From: AP-15 sp963736715
GTDB lineage: Bacteria > Pseudomonadota > Alphaproteobacteria > ATCC43930 > CGMCC-115725
Direction of reading: 5' to 3'
NCBI GenBank assembly: GCA_963736715.1
Contig: CAVTQA010000046.1
Location: 310,001 to 374,000 of the forward strand
Length of the DNA: 64,000 bases
The position numbers and the translations under genes are program-made. Positions 43,977 through 53,412 of this stretch are shown in pieces. Every line of letters begins with the position of its first letter. The stretch's first letter is position 1. The notes under the pieces are model-generated. The model was not told the origin of the DNA. It searched no databases and saw only the letters and a list, made by a program, of their open reading frames with translations.

Positions 43977-44624
43977 CTAAGACGACCGGGCGACGCTTTG
44001 CAGCAGGTCGACCTTGCGGTTCAGCGCCACCACGAGACCGTCTACACCCTCGCGCCGCAAGATCGAATAGAACTCCGATCGATGCACCGCCAACTGGCTG
44101 ATCGAGCCCTCGAGGTACACGTCGGAGATCTCCCAAGAGCCCTCACCCGGGCGCATCAGATAATCGAGTTCCGTCGTCTCGCCATTCGATTTGACGATCT
44201 TTGTTTGCACCATGATATCTCCGCCGGTTGACCGCTCGCCGGTGACTTGCAGTTGTTGCCCCGAATAGCTGTCGAACTGATCGGCATAATTAGCGGTGAC
44301 ATAATGCGCAAACGCCGCTTGCAGCTGTTGCTGCTCCGCCGGAGACAGCGACGCCCAGGCCGGGCCGACGGCTAGCCGGGTCATCAAAGGGATGTCAAAG
44401 GTACGGTCGACGACTGGCGCCAGCCTGGCGTAACGCCCGCTTTCCCCGAGCATTCGACTTTGCTGCATATTGCCGAGCAAAACACTGTAAAAGCTTCGCA
44501 CCGTGTCCTCGGGGTTAGAAACGGCCGCCGATCCCGGCGTAATGAGACCCGCACCGGCAAACATTGCGAGGCAAAGACTCACGGCTCTCACTCGCCAGGC
44601 GTATCGCACATTTCGCTTAATCAT
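43977..44624 (-). CDS. MlaC/Ttg2D-like periplasmic lipid-binding protein
   Basis: 215 residues from ATG 44624, chosen by GAGGCGAGAG and the signal peptide that follows (residues 12-35). The mature part has the MlaC pattern: NPEDTVRSFYSVLLGNM, FDIPLMTRLAVGPAWASLSP, and VNYADQFDSYSGQ-like and DYLMRPGEGSWEISDVYLEG segments. Relatives carry phospholipids (MlaC) or take part in hopanoid transport (HpnM). No Mla transporter genes are adjacent. Convergent with the PBP gene. Confidence 0.82.
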   Translation of the reverse strand: MIKRNVRYAWRVRAVSLCLAMFAGAGLITPGSAAVSNPEDTVRSFYSVLLGNMQQSRMLGESGRYARLAPVVDRTFDIPLMTRLAVGPAWASLSPAEQQQLQAAFAHYVTANYADQFDSYSGQQLQVTGERSTGGDIMVQTKIVKSNGETTELDYLMRPGEGSWEISDVYLEGSISQLAVHRSEFYSILRREGVDGLVVALNRKVDLLQSVARSS

Positions 44625-45019
44625 CTCTCGCCTCCTCATGAACTTGCATAAGCCCCTCTCTGCTGACCCTCAGGGCACAGCACCACTCGCATTTTTGATA
44701 TTTTTGTCCCCTGCTGCCGTCACGGCTCGTCAGATGAGGAGTTGGGGCGAGTTATCGTCGGATGCAACCGTTTCGGCTTAAAGTCTCCTCCTATTTATGT
44801 AAAGGATCGCCGAGATCACAAGAATATCAACCACTTACTTTACGATTGACCTGTGGTTTGTCCAGCTCCGATTGCCTATCGTTATGTCGTTCAGCGCTGA
44901 ATAATTCTTTGAATTTCTACTTATCGGATTTTCACGGGGGGCTTTTAAATGGATAATTGAACGATTCCCCTCGGTTCATGTTGATTAACCCCGGAGGGGG
45001 TTGAGCAGGAGTATGATCG
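44625..45019. other. AT-rich intergenic region with a leader hairpin
   Basis: 395 bases, visibly lower in GC than the surroundings, presumably holding promoters for the MlaC-like gene (left) and the Tyr-rich secreted protein gene (right). A perfect 6-bp hairpin AACCCC-GGAG-GGGGTT (44987-45002) lies 17 bases before the ATG of the latter and may act in its leader. No coding frame with support. Confidence 0.5.
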
Positions 45020-45349
45020 ATGCAAAAACTGGCAACAGCGGCGGTTGTGGGACTCGGATTGCTTGCGGGAACGGCGATGACCGGGCATGCCCAGTACTAC
45101 AATTACTACGGAGCCCCCAATGCCTCTATGTGGTCCCCTTACAACTACCCGGAATACCAGACCAACACCTCCGGCAATCCATGGTACTACTCTTATCCTG
45201 GGTACGGCTACGCATACAACTACCCGACTTATACCTATTATGCCGGATCACCGTTTCCGTCCCCGAAGGCGTATTGGGATCCCTACGTCGCCCAGCGCCC
45301 TTATTCTGACAATGCCGGTCCGAAGGCTAGCGGCCACGGCAGTCCTTAG
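45020..45349 (+). CDS. Small secreted tyrosine/proline-rich protein
   Basis: 109 residues. Signal peptide 1-24 (KLATAAVVGLGLLAGTAMTG, cleaved after GHA). The mature part is low in charge and very rich in Tyr, Pro, Asn and Gly (QYYNYYGAPN, NPWYYSYPGYGYAYNYPTY). No domain recognised. Such composition suits a surface or matrix protein that aggregates or is cross-linked through tyrosine. AGGAG sits well before the ATG. Confidence 0.7.
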   Translation: MQKLATAAVVGLGLLAGTAMTGHAQYYNYYGAPNASMWSPYNYPEYQTNTSGNPWYYSYPGYGYAYNYPTYTYYAGSPFPSPKAYWDPYVAQRPYSDNAGPKASGHGSP

Positions 45350-45529
45350 TCTCGATTACCGCTGAGTGATTGCTTGCGCGGGCCGTCGGCAAGCGGCCCG
45401 CCCGAGCCCACACCGGCGCTTCCCGCCCAAAGCAGCGCTGATCCGGGGCAGCCTAAGAAATTAGTGCGACCCGCTTCATCGGACCGGCGTCCTGAGTTAT
45501 GCATGGCGGGAACAGCGCACGGGCAGGTT

Positions 45530-47370
45530 ATGGCAGCACACCAGCGGATCGAAGATTATGCGCTGATCAGCAATTGCGCGACGGCGGCGCTGGTCGGGCG
45601 CAATGGATCCATCGACTGGCTCTGTCTGCCGCGGTTCAATTCGGCAGCCTGTTTTGCAGCGCTCCTCGGCGAGCCCGAACACGGCCGCTGGTTGATCGCG
45701 CCGGCCGACCCCTCACACCAGGTCGAGCGCCGTTACCTGAACGGCTCGCTGATCCTGGCGACAATGTTCGAGACTGCCGGGGGTGCAGCCGAGGTCGTCG
45801 ATTTCATCGGACTGCGCGCACGGCTTCTCGGACATCGTCCGGATGGTCCGAGGGCTTGCGCGGCCGTGTCCCGATGCAGACCGAGTTCATTCTACGTTTC
45901 GATTACGGTGCGGTCGTGCCCTGGGTCGAGCGGCTACCGGATGGCGGGATATCGGCCATCGGCGGTCCCGAGAGAGTGGTCTTGCGCACGCCGGTGGCGC
46001 TCCGGGGCGAGGATCTGAAGACTGTTGGTGAATTCGACGTCAGCGCCGGTGAGACGATCCCTTTCGTAATGAGCTATGGTCCCTCTCATCTCCCGCGGCC
46101 GCAGCCCGTCGATGCAGAACAAGCCTTGCGCAGGGTCGAGACTTTTTGGCGGCGATGGTCGTCACGGTGCTGTCCCGCCGGCTCCTGGACCGACGCCGTC
46201 AAAGGCTCTCTGGTCACGCTGAAGGGCCTGACCTTCAGCGCAACCGGCGGAATTGTCGCAGCGGCGACGACGTCATTGCCCGAGCAGATCGGCGGCACGC
46301 GCAATTGGGATTATCGCTACTGCTGGCTGCGCGATACCACCTTCACCCTGCTGGCCCTGATGCACGGAGGGTTTTACGACGAGGCCCGCGCATGGCGGGA
46401 TTGGTTGCTGCGGGCCGTCGCAGGCAGCCCTGACCAACTGCAGATCATGTACGGGCTTGGCGGCGAGCGCCGGCTGGCAGAGTGGGTGGTGGATTGGTTA
46501 CCGGGCTATGAAGGGTCGAGCCCGGTGCGGATCGGCAATGCCGCGGTCCAACAGACGCAGCTCGACGTGTTCGGCGAGATCCTCGACGCCCTGTACCATG
46601 CTCACTGCCATGGTCTGCCGACGGTCGATCGCGCGGTCGCTATCGGCCGCACCATTCTGGGGCACTTGGCGCGAATCTGGCGTCAGCCTGATGAGGGCAT
46701 TTGGGAGATACGCGGGGCGCCGCAGCACTTCACACATTCGAAGGTGATGGCGTGGGTTGCCTTCGACCGCGCCGTCAAAATTTTGGAGCAAGTCGGCGAG
46801 CACGCCGGCGGCGACGGTGGGATCGAGCGATTGCGGCGGATACGTGACGACATTCATCAGGATGTCTGCCGGCGTGGTTTCGATCCGGACCTCGGCAGCT
46901 TCGTCCAGGCTTATGGGTCAAAGTCGCTCGACGCGAGCCTGTTGCTGCTTCCGCTCGTCGGGTTCCTGCCTCCGACCGACCCGCGGATAATCGGAACGGT
47001 GAAAGCAATCGAGCAGCGCCTCGTCGTCGACGGTTTCGTCATGCGGTACGATACCGGAGAGCTAGTGGACGGCCTGCCTCCCGGGGAGGGGGCCTTTCTG
47101 GCCTGCAGCTTTTGGCTGGCCGATAATTATGTCCTGCAAGGACGCGTCGACGAGGCCCGCGAGCTTTTCGAGCGTCTGCTTTCTTTGCGCAACGATGTGG
47201 GTCTGCTTGCAGAGGAGTACGACCCGCGCCTCTCTCGCCAAATCGGCAACTTCCCGCAGGCCTTCTCGCACGTCGCGCTGGTCAACACCGCCTACAACCT
47301 GACCCGCGCACAGGGACCCGCGCAACAGCGCGCGGATCGCAGGAGAGCGAGGCGTCACCTCGCCTCATAG
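45530..47370 (+). CDS. GH15 glucoamylase/trehalase-like protein, two one-base frameshifts
   Basis: The frame from ATG 45530 holds the N-terminal domain (RIEDYALISNCATAALVGRN with GSIDWLCLPRF). Two single extra bases near 45815 and 45848 shift it, after which the (alpha/alpha)6 catalytic domain runs to 47370: GGTRNWDYRYCWLRD near the start and EGAFLACSFWLADNYV near the end, with the likely acid/base Glu in PDEGIWE. Bacterial members of this group include glucoamylases and trehalases. Restored, the protein is about 613 residues, normal for the family. Confidence 0.85.
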
Positions 47371-47394
47371 GGAAGCCCGTCTGACGCCAATAAT

Positions 47395-47961
47395 TCAGCC
47401 TGTCTTGCCGCCGACACCGGCGTAGCGGATTTCGCGCACCTCGATCTGCTCGATGCCGGCGGGGGCGCGGAGCTCGACTGTGTCGCCCTCGCGCGCTTTG
47501 AGCAGCGCGCGGGCGATTGGGGATACCCAACTGACCTGGCCGCGGGCGAAATCGGCTTCGTCTATGCCGACGATCGTGACCGTGGTTTCGGTTCCGTCCG
47601 CGGTGGCGTAGGTGACGGTCGCGCCGAAGAACACCTGGTCGCGCCGCTTTTGCCGTATCGGGTCGACCACCTCTGCGCTTTCGAGCCGCTTTGTCAGGAA
47701 GCGGATGCGGCGATCGATTTCGCGCAGGCGGCGCTTGCCGTAGATGTAGTCGCCGTTTTCCGACCGGTCGCCGTTGCCGGCCGCCCAGGCCACGGTCTCG
47801 ACGACTTTCGGGCGCTCCACCCGCAACAGCTGGCGCAATTCGTCTTGCATATGGCGGTGACCCCGCGGCGTCATGTAGTTCTTGAAGCCGACTGGAAGGG
47901 TTGGCGTTTCGTCTGGGAGGTCGGCCTCATCATCCGATTCCTTGACAAAGGCTTTGCTCAT
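47395..47961 (-). CDS. greB: Transcription elongation factor GreB
   Basis: 188 residues from ATG 47961 (MSKAFVKESDDE is the GreB-type start). An N-terminal coiled coil (RHMQDELRQLLRVERPKVVE) carries the acidic tip (GDRSENGDY), and the C-terminal FKBP-like domain follows (FFGATVTYATADG, SWVSPIARALLKAREGD). GreB rescues backtracked RNA polymerase by stimulating transcript cleavage. It stands convergent to the GH15 gene. Confidence 0.92.
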   Translation of the reverse strand: MSKAFVKESDDEADLPDETPTLPVGFKNYMTPRGHRHMQDELRQLLRVERPKVVETVAWAAGNGDRSENGDYIYGKRRLREIDRRIRFLTKRLESAEVVDPIRQKRRDQVFFGATVTYATADGTETTVTIVGIDEADFARGQVSWVSPIARALLKAREGDTVELRAPAGIEQIEVREIRYAGVGGKTG

Positions 47962-48021
47962 CGGATCACCTTTTATCTCTCGCATGCGGCAATTTCGTAG
48001 TGCAAATGCCATACTTCGCCA

Positions 48022-48669
48022 ATGCCGATCAGTGCTGATCGTAGCTTCGATGCGGTCCTGTTCGATCTGCTGACCGCGCTGCTCGACTCCTGGACCTTGT
48101 GGAACACCGTCGCCGGGAGCCCGGAGGACGGCCGCAAGTGGCGCGCAGCCTATTTGCGCTACACCTACGAGGCTAGCGCTTACCGCCCCTACGAGGCGCT
48201 CGTCGCCGCGGCCGCGGCCGAGGTGGGGCTTCCGTCAACCCTGGAGGCGCAGCTCGCCGGCCGCTACGGCGAGCTCGAGCCCTGGCCGGAGGTTCGCGAA
48301 GTGCTCGGCGCGCTGCGCAGCGAAGGGGTGGCCCTGGGCGTCGTCACAAACTGCTCCGAGGAACTCGCGGCGAAGGCGATCGCTTGCACCGGCATCGATT
48401 TCGATGCCGTCGTCACAGCCGAGCGCGCCGGTTTTTACAAGCCCGAGCCACGACCGTACGAGATGGCCCTGGACGAACTGAGTGTAATGCCCGGCCGTTG
48501 CCTGTTCGTAGCCGGCTCCGCCTACGACCTGTTGGGCACCAGCAAAGTCGGTCTGGCGACCTACTGGCACGACCGCATTGGCATGGCGCCTCCATCTAAT
48601 GCACCCGAGCCCATGGCGCACCACCGCTCCCTTTACCCGCTTCTCGAACTAATGCGTGTTATCGGGTAG
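48022..48669 (+). CDS. HAD-family hydrolase, haloacid dehalogenase-like
   Basis: 215 residues with HAD motifs: nucleophile Asp in FDLLTALLDSW, motif II Thr in VVTNCSEEL, Lys in GFYKPEPRPYE, and motif IV VAGSAYDLLG. The SAYDLLGTSKVGLATYW stretch resembles haloacid dehalogenase type II enzymes, but the usual motif IV Asp pair is weak, so activity is uncertain. Substrate unknown. Divergent from greB. Confidence 0.78.
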   Translation: MPISADRSFDAVLFDLLTALLDSWTLWNTVAGSPEDGRKWRAAYLRYTYEASAYRPYEALVAAAAAEVGLPSTLEAQLAGRYGELEPWPEVREVLGALRSEGVALGVVTNCSEELAAKAIACTGIDFDAVVTAERAGFYKPEPRPYEMALDELSVMPGRCLFVAGSAYDLLGTSKVGLATYWHDRIGMAPPSNAPEPMAHHRSLYPLLELMRVIG

Positions 48670-48672
48670 GGG

Positions 48673-49047
48673 CTACTCTGGCAACCGGGTGGATTGCCAG
48701 GTCACCATCTGCCACTGGCCGCCTTTGTTGGCGTAGACGTCGGTGAAGCGGATGCGGAAGCTGTTTGGGCGACCCTGCGACATGACGCTGATGCGGCACG
48801 AGCCGGTCAACACCACCGCATCGCCCAGATCCTGGGCCTTGACTTCGGAGGGCTCGACAGCGGTGTAGACCGTCGACCCCGATTCCATGTTGCCGATCAG
48901 GCTCTGCTTGGTGTCGAGCCGCGCCGAGGAGTGGGTGTAGATGAGGTCGTCGGACAGCAGCGTGTTCAAAGTGGCGATGTCCTTTTGGGCCATCGCAGTC
49001 ATGCGCTTCTTGTCGAGGTCGATCACCATTTGCCCATTGCCTGCCAT
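48673..49047 (-). CDS. NTF2/SnoaL-like family protein
   Basis: 124 residues of the NTF2-like fold: DLDKKRMTAMAQKDIATLNT, LLSDDLIYTHSSARLDTKQS and the WQMVTWQSTRLPE end. Members range from ketosteroid isomerases to carriers; the role here is not known. It sits 12 bases after the quinone-oxidoreductase gene and is probably in its transcript. Confidence 0.75.
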   Translation of the reverse strand: MAGNGQMVIDLDKKRMTAMAQKDIATLNTLLSDDLIYTHSSARLDTKQSLIGNMESGSTVYTAVEPSEVKAQDLGDAVVLTGSCRISVMSQGRPNSFRIRFTDVYANKGGQWQMVTWQSTRLPE

Positions 49048-49059
49048 TTGTCTCTCCTT

Positions 49060-49992
49060 TCAACGGATTTCGAATACCAGCTTGCCCTGCAGGTGGCGGC
49101 TTTCGCTGACCCGGTGCGCCTCCGCCGCGTCGGCGAGCTTATAGTGGGTGATCGCCGGCCGCGATACCGCGCCGGCCTCGAGCAATGCCAGCATCCGTTC
49201 CAGATGCGCGCGGTCGCGCGCCACACCGGGGCGGAGCACCTGCACATCCTTACGCGCCGGCTGAAACCCGGCCGGCGCCGCCGCGATCCACACCAGCCGG
49301 CCGCCCGGCTTCAACACCTCATAAGAGCGGACCTGGACATCGCCGCCGACCGTGTCGAACACGACGTCGCAGTCGCTAACGACCTTCGCGAAGTCCTCCT
49401 TGTTGTAGTCGATGACCCGGTCGGCGCCCAGATGGCGGACATAATCGTGATTGCGGGTGCTCGCCGTCGTGATCACCGTCGCGCCGAGATGCTTGGCGAG
49501 CTGGATCGCGAAGCCGGCAACCCCGCCCGCGCCTCCCTGGATCAGGATGGTTTCGCCCGCTTTGAGCTTTGCCGTGTCTTCGAGCGCCCACAGCGCGGTA
49601 ATGCTTGTCAGGGCCATCGCGGCCGCCTCGGCGTGACCGAGACGATCGGGCTTTTTGGCGATGATCGCCGCCTTGATCGCAATTTTTTCCGCGTAGGCGC
49701 CCTCGATCCCCTGGTCGCAGACCCCGAATACGGGGTCGCCGACCCGCAAATCGGTTACTCCCGGGCCGACCGCGCTGACCACGCCCGAGAAGTCGCGCCC
49801 GAGAATATGCGGGAGCTTGACGCCGCTGCCGCTGTAGGCGCCGCCGCCGAGCCGCACCTTGTAATCCGCCGCGTTGACGCTGGCGGCGTGGATGTCGACG
49901 ACGACCTCGCCGGGTCCGGCGACCGGGTCGGGCACTTCGGCCAGATGCAATACCTCCGGCCCTCCATGCTTTTCGAACAGCACCGCCTTCAT
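49060..49992 (-). CDS. NADP-dependent zinc-free alcohol dehydrogenase-like (quinone oxidoreductase)
   Basis: 310 residues from ATG 49992 (AGGGAG upstream). Medium-chain dehydrogenase without the zinc ligands: GRDFSGVVSAVGPGV, the NADP loop ILIQGGAGGVAGFAIQLAK, and TASTRNHDYVRHLGADRVID. Such enzymes reduce quinones or activated double bonds with NADPH. Co-transcribed with the NTF2-like gene. Confidence 0.85.
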   Translation of the reverse strand: MKAVLFEKHGGPEVLHLAEVPDPVAGPGEVVVDIHAASVNAADYKVRLGGGAYSGSGVKLPHILGRDFSGVVSAVGPGVTDLRVGDPVFGVCDQGIEGAYAEKIAIKAAIIAKKPDRLGHAEAAAMALTSITALWALEDTAKLKAGETILIQGGAGGVAGFAIQLAKHLGATVITTASTRNHDYVRHLGADRVIDYNKEDFAKVVSDCDVVFDTVGGDVQVRSYEVLKPGGRLVWIAAAPAGFQPARKDVQVLRPGVARDRAHLERMLALLEAGAVSRPAITHYKLADAAEAHRVSESRHLQGKLVFEIR

Positions 49993-50090
49993 GGCCTTCT
50001 CCCTGTACAAGCGATCCTCGCGTGACCCATAAATCTTCGCCACGACGGTAGCAAGCAAAGCGCTGCCTGAACCGCATGTGAGGAGCCACG

Positions 50091-50601
50091 ATGATTACGC
50101 CCGCCTATGTCCGCACGATGGCCGCCTACAATGCCGAGATGAACCGGCGGCTGTACGGCGCCGCCGCGCGCCTCACGGACGCGGAGCGGCGGCAGCCGCG
50201 CGGCGCCTTCTGGGGCTCGATACACGGTACTCTCAACCATCTCCTATGGGGCGACCGGCAGTGGATGTCGCGTTTCGACAACTGGCCCAAGCCCGATGTC
50301 GCGATCAAGCAGAGCGCCGGGCTGATCGAGGACTTTGCGGCGCTCAGCGCGGCGCGCGAGGAGGCCGACGCCGACATCTCGCGCTGGGCCGGCGAAGGTC
50401 GACGATGCCTGGATGGCCGAAGATTTGGTCTGGTTCAGCGGCGCGGCCGGGCGCGAGATGCGCGCCCCAAAGGGCTTTTTGATCAGCCACTTCTTCAACC
50501 ACCAAACCCATCACCGCGGCCAGGTACACGCGATGCTGACCGCCGCCGGCCAGGAAACCGGCGACACCGATCTGTTCCTGCTGGTCCCGGAGCCGCTGTG
50601 A
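50091..50601 (+). CDS. DinB family protein, one-base frameshift
   Basis: Four-helix DinB/YfiT protein: MITPAYVRTMAAYNAEMNRR, GTLNHLLWGDRQWMSRF at the start, and FNHQTHHRGQVHAML at the end; the three histidines match the usual metal site. One extra base near 50393 (TGGGCCGG for TGGCCGG) breaks the frame; restored length is about 169. The stop TGA is overlapped by the ATG of the GFA gene (TGATG). Confidence 0.82.
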
Positions 50602-50979
50602 TGGTCGAAACCTATGAGGGTGGCTGCCACTGCGGCCGGGTGCGGTTCCGGGTGCGCGCCGATCTGGCAGGGCTGCTCGAGTGCAACTGCTCGATCTGCG
50701 CAAAGAAAGGGGATCCTGCACCTGATCGTGCCGCCCGAGCAATTCGAGCTGCTGCACGGCGAGGCGGACCTCGCGACCTACCAGTTCAACACCAACACGG
50801 CAAAGCACACCTTCTGCCGGCATTGCGGCATCCATGCCTTTTACGTGCCGCGCTCGGACCCCGACAAGATCAGCGTCAATGCCCGCTGCCTGGAGGGAAT
50901 TGACCCGGCGGCGCTAAAGCCGACCAGCTTTTTCGACGGACGAAATTGGGAACAGGCCCAAGCGGCGCGCCAACGCTAG
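50601..50979 (+). CDS. GFA-family (Mss4-like) zinc-binding protein, one-base frameshift
   Basis: The CENP-V/GFA fold with zinc cysteines GGCHCGRVRF, NCSICAKKG and later FCRHCGIHAFY. An extra G in a GGGG run near 50707 breaks the frame; reading on gives GILHLIVPPEQFELLHGEAD. Restored, about 125 residues. Relatives include glutathione-dependent formaldehyde-activating enzyme, but most have no proven activity. Confidence 0.82.
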
Positions 50980-50997
50980 GGCTAGGTCATGGAAGAA

Positions 50998-51204
50998 TCA
51001 CGGAGAGTCGTGGATCTCGACGACGTCCTGGGCGAAGATCATCTCCTCGCTACCGACCCGGGCGGGATCGTCGGGTGAGGTGAGGTACCTCGCGAAAAGC
51101 CAGACTCCGTCAAGCGGATTGGAGACGATTTCCGCAGTTGCACCGTCGACGAGGGCGATCCGGGTGCCGGGCCCCAGCAGTCGGATGTTGATCGGATCGC
51201 TCAT
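50998..51204 (-). CDS. Small protein at end of Rieske oxygenase operon
   Basis: 68 residues, MSDPINIRLLGPGTRIALVD at the start and EEMIFAQDVVEIHDSP at the end. No family recognised. The ATG overlaps the stop of the Rieske alpha-subunit gene by ATGA, so it is translationally coupled and is probably a small accessory or structural partner of the oxygenase. Beta-strand-like composition with few cysteines. Confidence 0.65.
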   Translation of the reverse strand: MSDPINIRLLGPGTRIALVDGATAEIVSNPLDGVWLFARYLTSPDDPARVGSEEMIFAQDVVEIHDSP

Positions 51205-52577
51205 TCCGCGGCCCGCGCGACCCGCCAGGTGGCGAGCTCGTCCCAACTGTCGGCTTCCATAAACTCGGCCCAGCGCCGGTAGAGGTTGCGCAAATTGTGC
51301 TCGCTGGACTTGGCCTCGGTGATGTCCATGACCATGCCCGGCATGTGCAGCCCCTGCCATTCGTACTGCTCGGTCTCGAAGCCGAGACCCTGCTCGTAGC
51401 TGTAGGGGTAGCGCCGCGCGATCGTCCCGCGGCTGGCGGCATGCGCGTAGTTCCAGTTTTCCATGTCGTCCTGCTCGGTCATGCCGGCGGGACCGGAATA
51501 GCGGATGTAGTAATCGCGCAAGAAATCCTTGACCTCCGGCGGCGCTGCGCTGTCGACTAGATACCAACGCCACACTTCGGTCTGGTGCGGGCCCCGAGGA
51601 TGCCAGACGGCGATCGTCCGCGGTTGACGCGGATGCAAGGCCGTGTTGGGAAAGATCTCGCCGGGGCTACCGATGACGCGGGCCCACTGGCCGCGCTTTT
51701 TGCGCCGTTCTTCATCGCAATGTGCAAAATATTCGGAAACGACCGACGAGTGCTGATAGGAGGGCGGCGTCGGAGTTTCTCGCGGCAGCACATAGACGCC
51801 GGTCTGGTGCCCGCGCTCGTAGAACGCGACGTGCAGGCGGCGCGCCATCTCCCGCTCCCGCATGTCGCGGCGCCCGCTGCCGCTGGGCCCGATGCCGACC
51901 AGATCGACCGAGCGGTGGCTGATGTTGTGGTAGCTGTCGCCGCAGAAATTCTCCGCCGGGAATTTCCAGTTGCACGGGATCAACCATTTCTGGATGCCGC
52001 CCAATATTTCGGTGCCCCCCTCGCTGCCGTCCCAGCCGTCGAGCGTGAGGTCGAGATAGCGGGCGAAGTCGCCGAGATATTCGAGAAAGGGCGGCGCCAT
52101 GGGGTCCCAGGTCGCCCAGACCGTCCCCTTGTAGAGACACAGCTGCGGGACCTCGATCAGGCCCCACTGCGATTTGTCGAGCTTCTCGTGGTAAGCCTCG
52201 CGAAAATAGGGCACGCCGACCAGTTTGCCGTCGGTGCCGTAGCTCCAACCGTGATATGGGCACGTGAAAACCGGCGTGGTGCCCTCGTCATACCGGCACA
52301 CCCTCATGCCGCGATGGCGGCACGAATTGAGGAAGGCATGTACTTTGCCCGCCCGGTCGCGGCACAGGATCACCAACTCCTCGCCCATCCCCGAGACGAA
52401 GAAATCCCCCGGTTTCGGGATCTGGCTCTCATGGCCGACAAAGAGCCAAGCGCGCGCGAAGAGCCGCTCCAGCTCTTCGCGGTAGATCTCCTCGTTGACA
52501 AAGATCTCCCGGCTGATCTGCCCCGCCTTCATGTCGACGAGACCCGGCCGGTAGCCCAGGCTCTTTACGTCCGCCAT
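51201..52577 (-). CDS. Aromatic ring-hydroxylating dioxygenase, alpha subunit
   Basis: 458 residues. Rieske cluster ligands CRHRG and CPYHGW at about residues 85-115. Catalytic domain with the mononuclear iron ligands in GDSYHNISHRS (His-x4-His) and a later Asp in EQDDMEN. Hydroxylates an aromatic ring with O2; a ferredoxin and reductase are not in the window. Separated from the beta subunit by a REP-type repeat. Confidence 0.9.
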   Translation of the reverse strand: MADVKSLGYRPGLVDMKAGQISREIFVNEEIYREELERLFARAWLFVGHESQIPKPGDFFVSGMGEELVILCRDRAGKVHAFLNSCRHRGMRVCRYDEGTTPVFTCPYHGWSYGTDGKLVGVPYFREAYHEKLDKSQWGLIEVPQLCLYKGTVWATWDPMAPPFLEYLGDFARYLDLTLDGWDGSEGGTEILGGIQKWLIPCNWKFPAENFCGDSYHNISHRSVDLVGIGPSGSGRRDMREREMARRLHVAFYERGHQTGVYVLPRETPTPPSYQHSSVVSEYFAHCDEERRKKRGQWARVIGSPGEIFPNTALHPRQPRTIAVWHPRGPHQTEVWRWYLVDSAAPPEVKDFLRDYYIRYSGPAGMTEQDDMENWNYAHAASRGTIARRYPYSYEQGLGFETEQYEWQGLHMPGMVMDITEAKSSEHNLRNLYRRWAEFMEADSWDELATWRVARAAE

Positions 52578-52643
52578 CGCGGTTCCTCTCGATTAATCAC
52601 AATGAGGCGGTGGGCTCGTCGAAGCTCAAGACCGTAATGGCTC

Positions 52644-52730
52644 CCGTCGCCCCCGCGGAAAGCGGGGGTCCAGGGCAACCGTTCGGATGTCGGTCGCCTG
52701 GATTCCCGCTTTCGCGGGAATGACGGGGTT
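52644..52730. repeat. REP-type palindromic repeat between alpha and beta subunit genes
   Basis: CGCCCCCGCGGAAAGCGGGGG at one end and GGATTCCCGCTTTCGCGGGAATGACG at the other, same family as 37861-37940. Confidence 0.85.
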
Positions 52731-52761
52731 ATTCAATTATTCACCGCCTCATTGTGAAATT

Positions 52762-53304
52762 CTAAAAAAAGAAGGTCAAGTTTTTGGTCAGCAGGACGTT
52801 CTGGTCCAGGACGATCTTGCGGCGCGCGATCTGCCAGCCGTCGCCCGCGCGGCGCAGCAGGTCTTCGCGCTTGCCGACGAGGAAGTCGGTCTCGGTCTCG
52901 ACCCGGTTGCGGTAGATCAGAAACCGGCATCCGACGGTGACCTCATGCGGCGCGGCAATCGAGGGATTGACCTCGAGCAGCCGCACATTGGAGATCATGT
53001 GAGAGATGCGCGAGACCGGCTCCTCGGCCCAATGCATGCCAGTCAGGATCTGCTTGACGCGTCGGGTCAGGGTTTCCTTGCCTTCGTCGAACCAGTTGAT
53101 GTCCTGGCCGGCGCGCGTGAACTCGTGCGCCTCTTCACCGAATTTGACGTTGCGCCGCATCGGCATCCAATAGCGCACATCCTCGGCGATCAGCGCCAGC
53201 CATTCCTCGTAGCGCCGCTCGTCGAGCAGATCCGCCTCGCGATAGAGGAACTCCTCGATCTCCTGCTGCAAGAGCAAGCCGGCTATTCGCTCGTCATAGT
53301 CCAT
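52762..53304 (-). CDS. Aromatic ring-hydroxylating dioxygenase, beta subunit
   Basis: 180 residues of the small-subunit (SnoaL-like) fold: LQQEIEEFLYREADLLDERR, YEEWLALIAEDVRYWMPMRR, and a VGCRFLIYRNRVETETDFLV strand pair. It has no metal centre; it stabilises the alpha subunit and helps shape its substrate pocket. Separated by REP repeats from both neighbours. Confidence 0.88.
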   Translation of the reverse strand: MDYDERIAGLLLQQEIEEFLYREADLLDERRYEEWLALIAEDVRYWMPMRRNVKFGEEAHEFTRAGQDINWFDEGKETLTRRVKQILTGMHWAEEPVSRISHMISNVRLLEVNPSIAAPHEVTVGCRFLIYRNRVETETDFLVGKREDLLRRAGDGWQIARRKIVLDQNVLLTKNLTFFF

Positions 53305-53320
53305 CCCGGCACCTTCAATC

Positions 53321-53408
53321 GTCGCCCCCGCGAAAGCGGGGGTCCCGTGCCACCGGAGGGGCGTTCATCGTGGTTGCTCTGGGTTCCCGCTTCCGCGGGA
53401 ACGACGGG
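53321..53408. repeat. REP-type palindromic repeat between beta subunit and VOC gene
   Basis: GTCGCCCCCGCGAAAGCGGG ... CCCGCTTCCGCGGGAACGACGG. Same family as 37861-37940 and 52644-52730. Confidence 0.85.
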
Positions 53409-53412
53409 GAAC

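Noticed and set aside
45783..46031. Short plus-strand frame inside the GH15 gene
   Set aside because: It is the middle piece of the same protein between two one-base shifts, not an independent gene.
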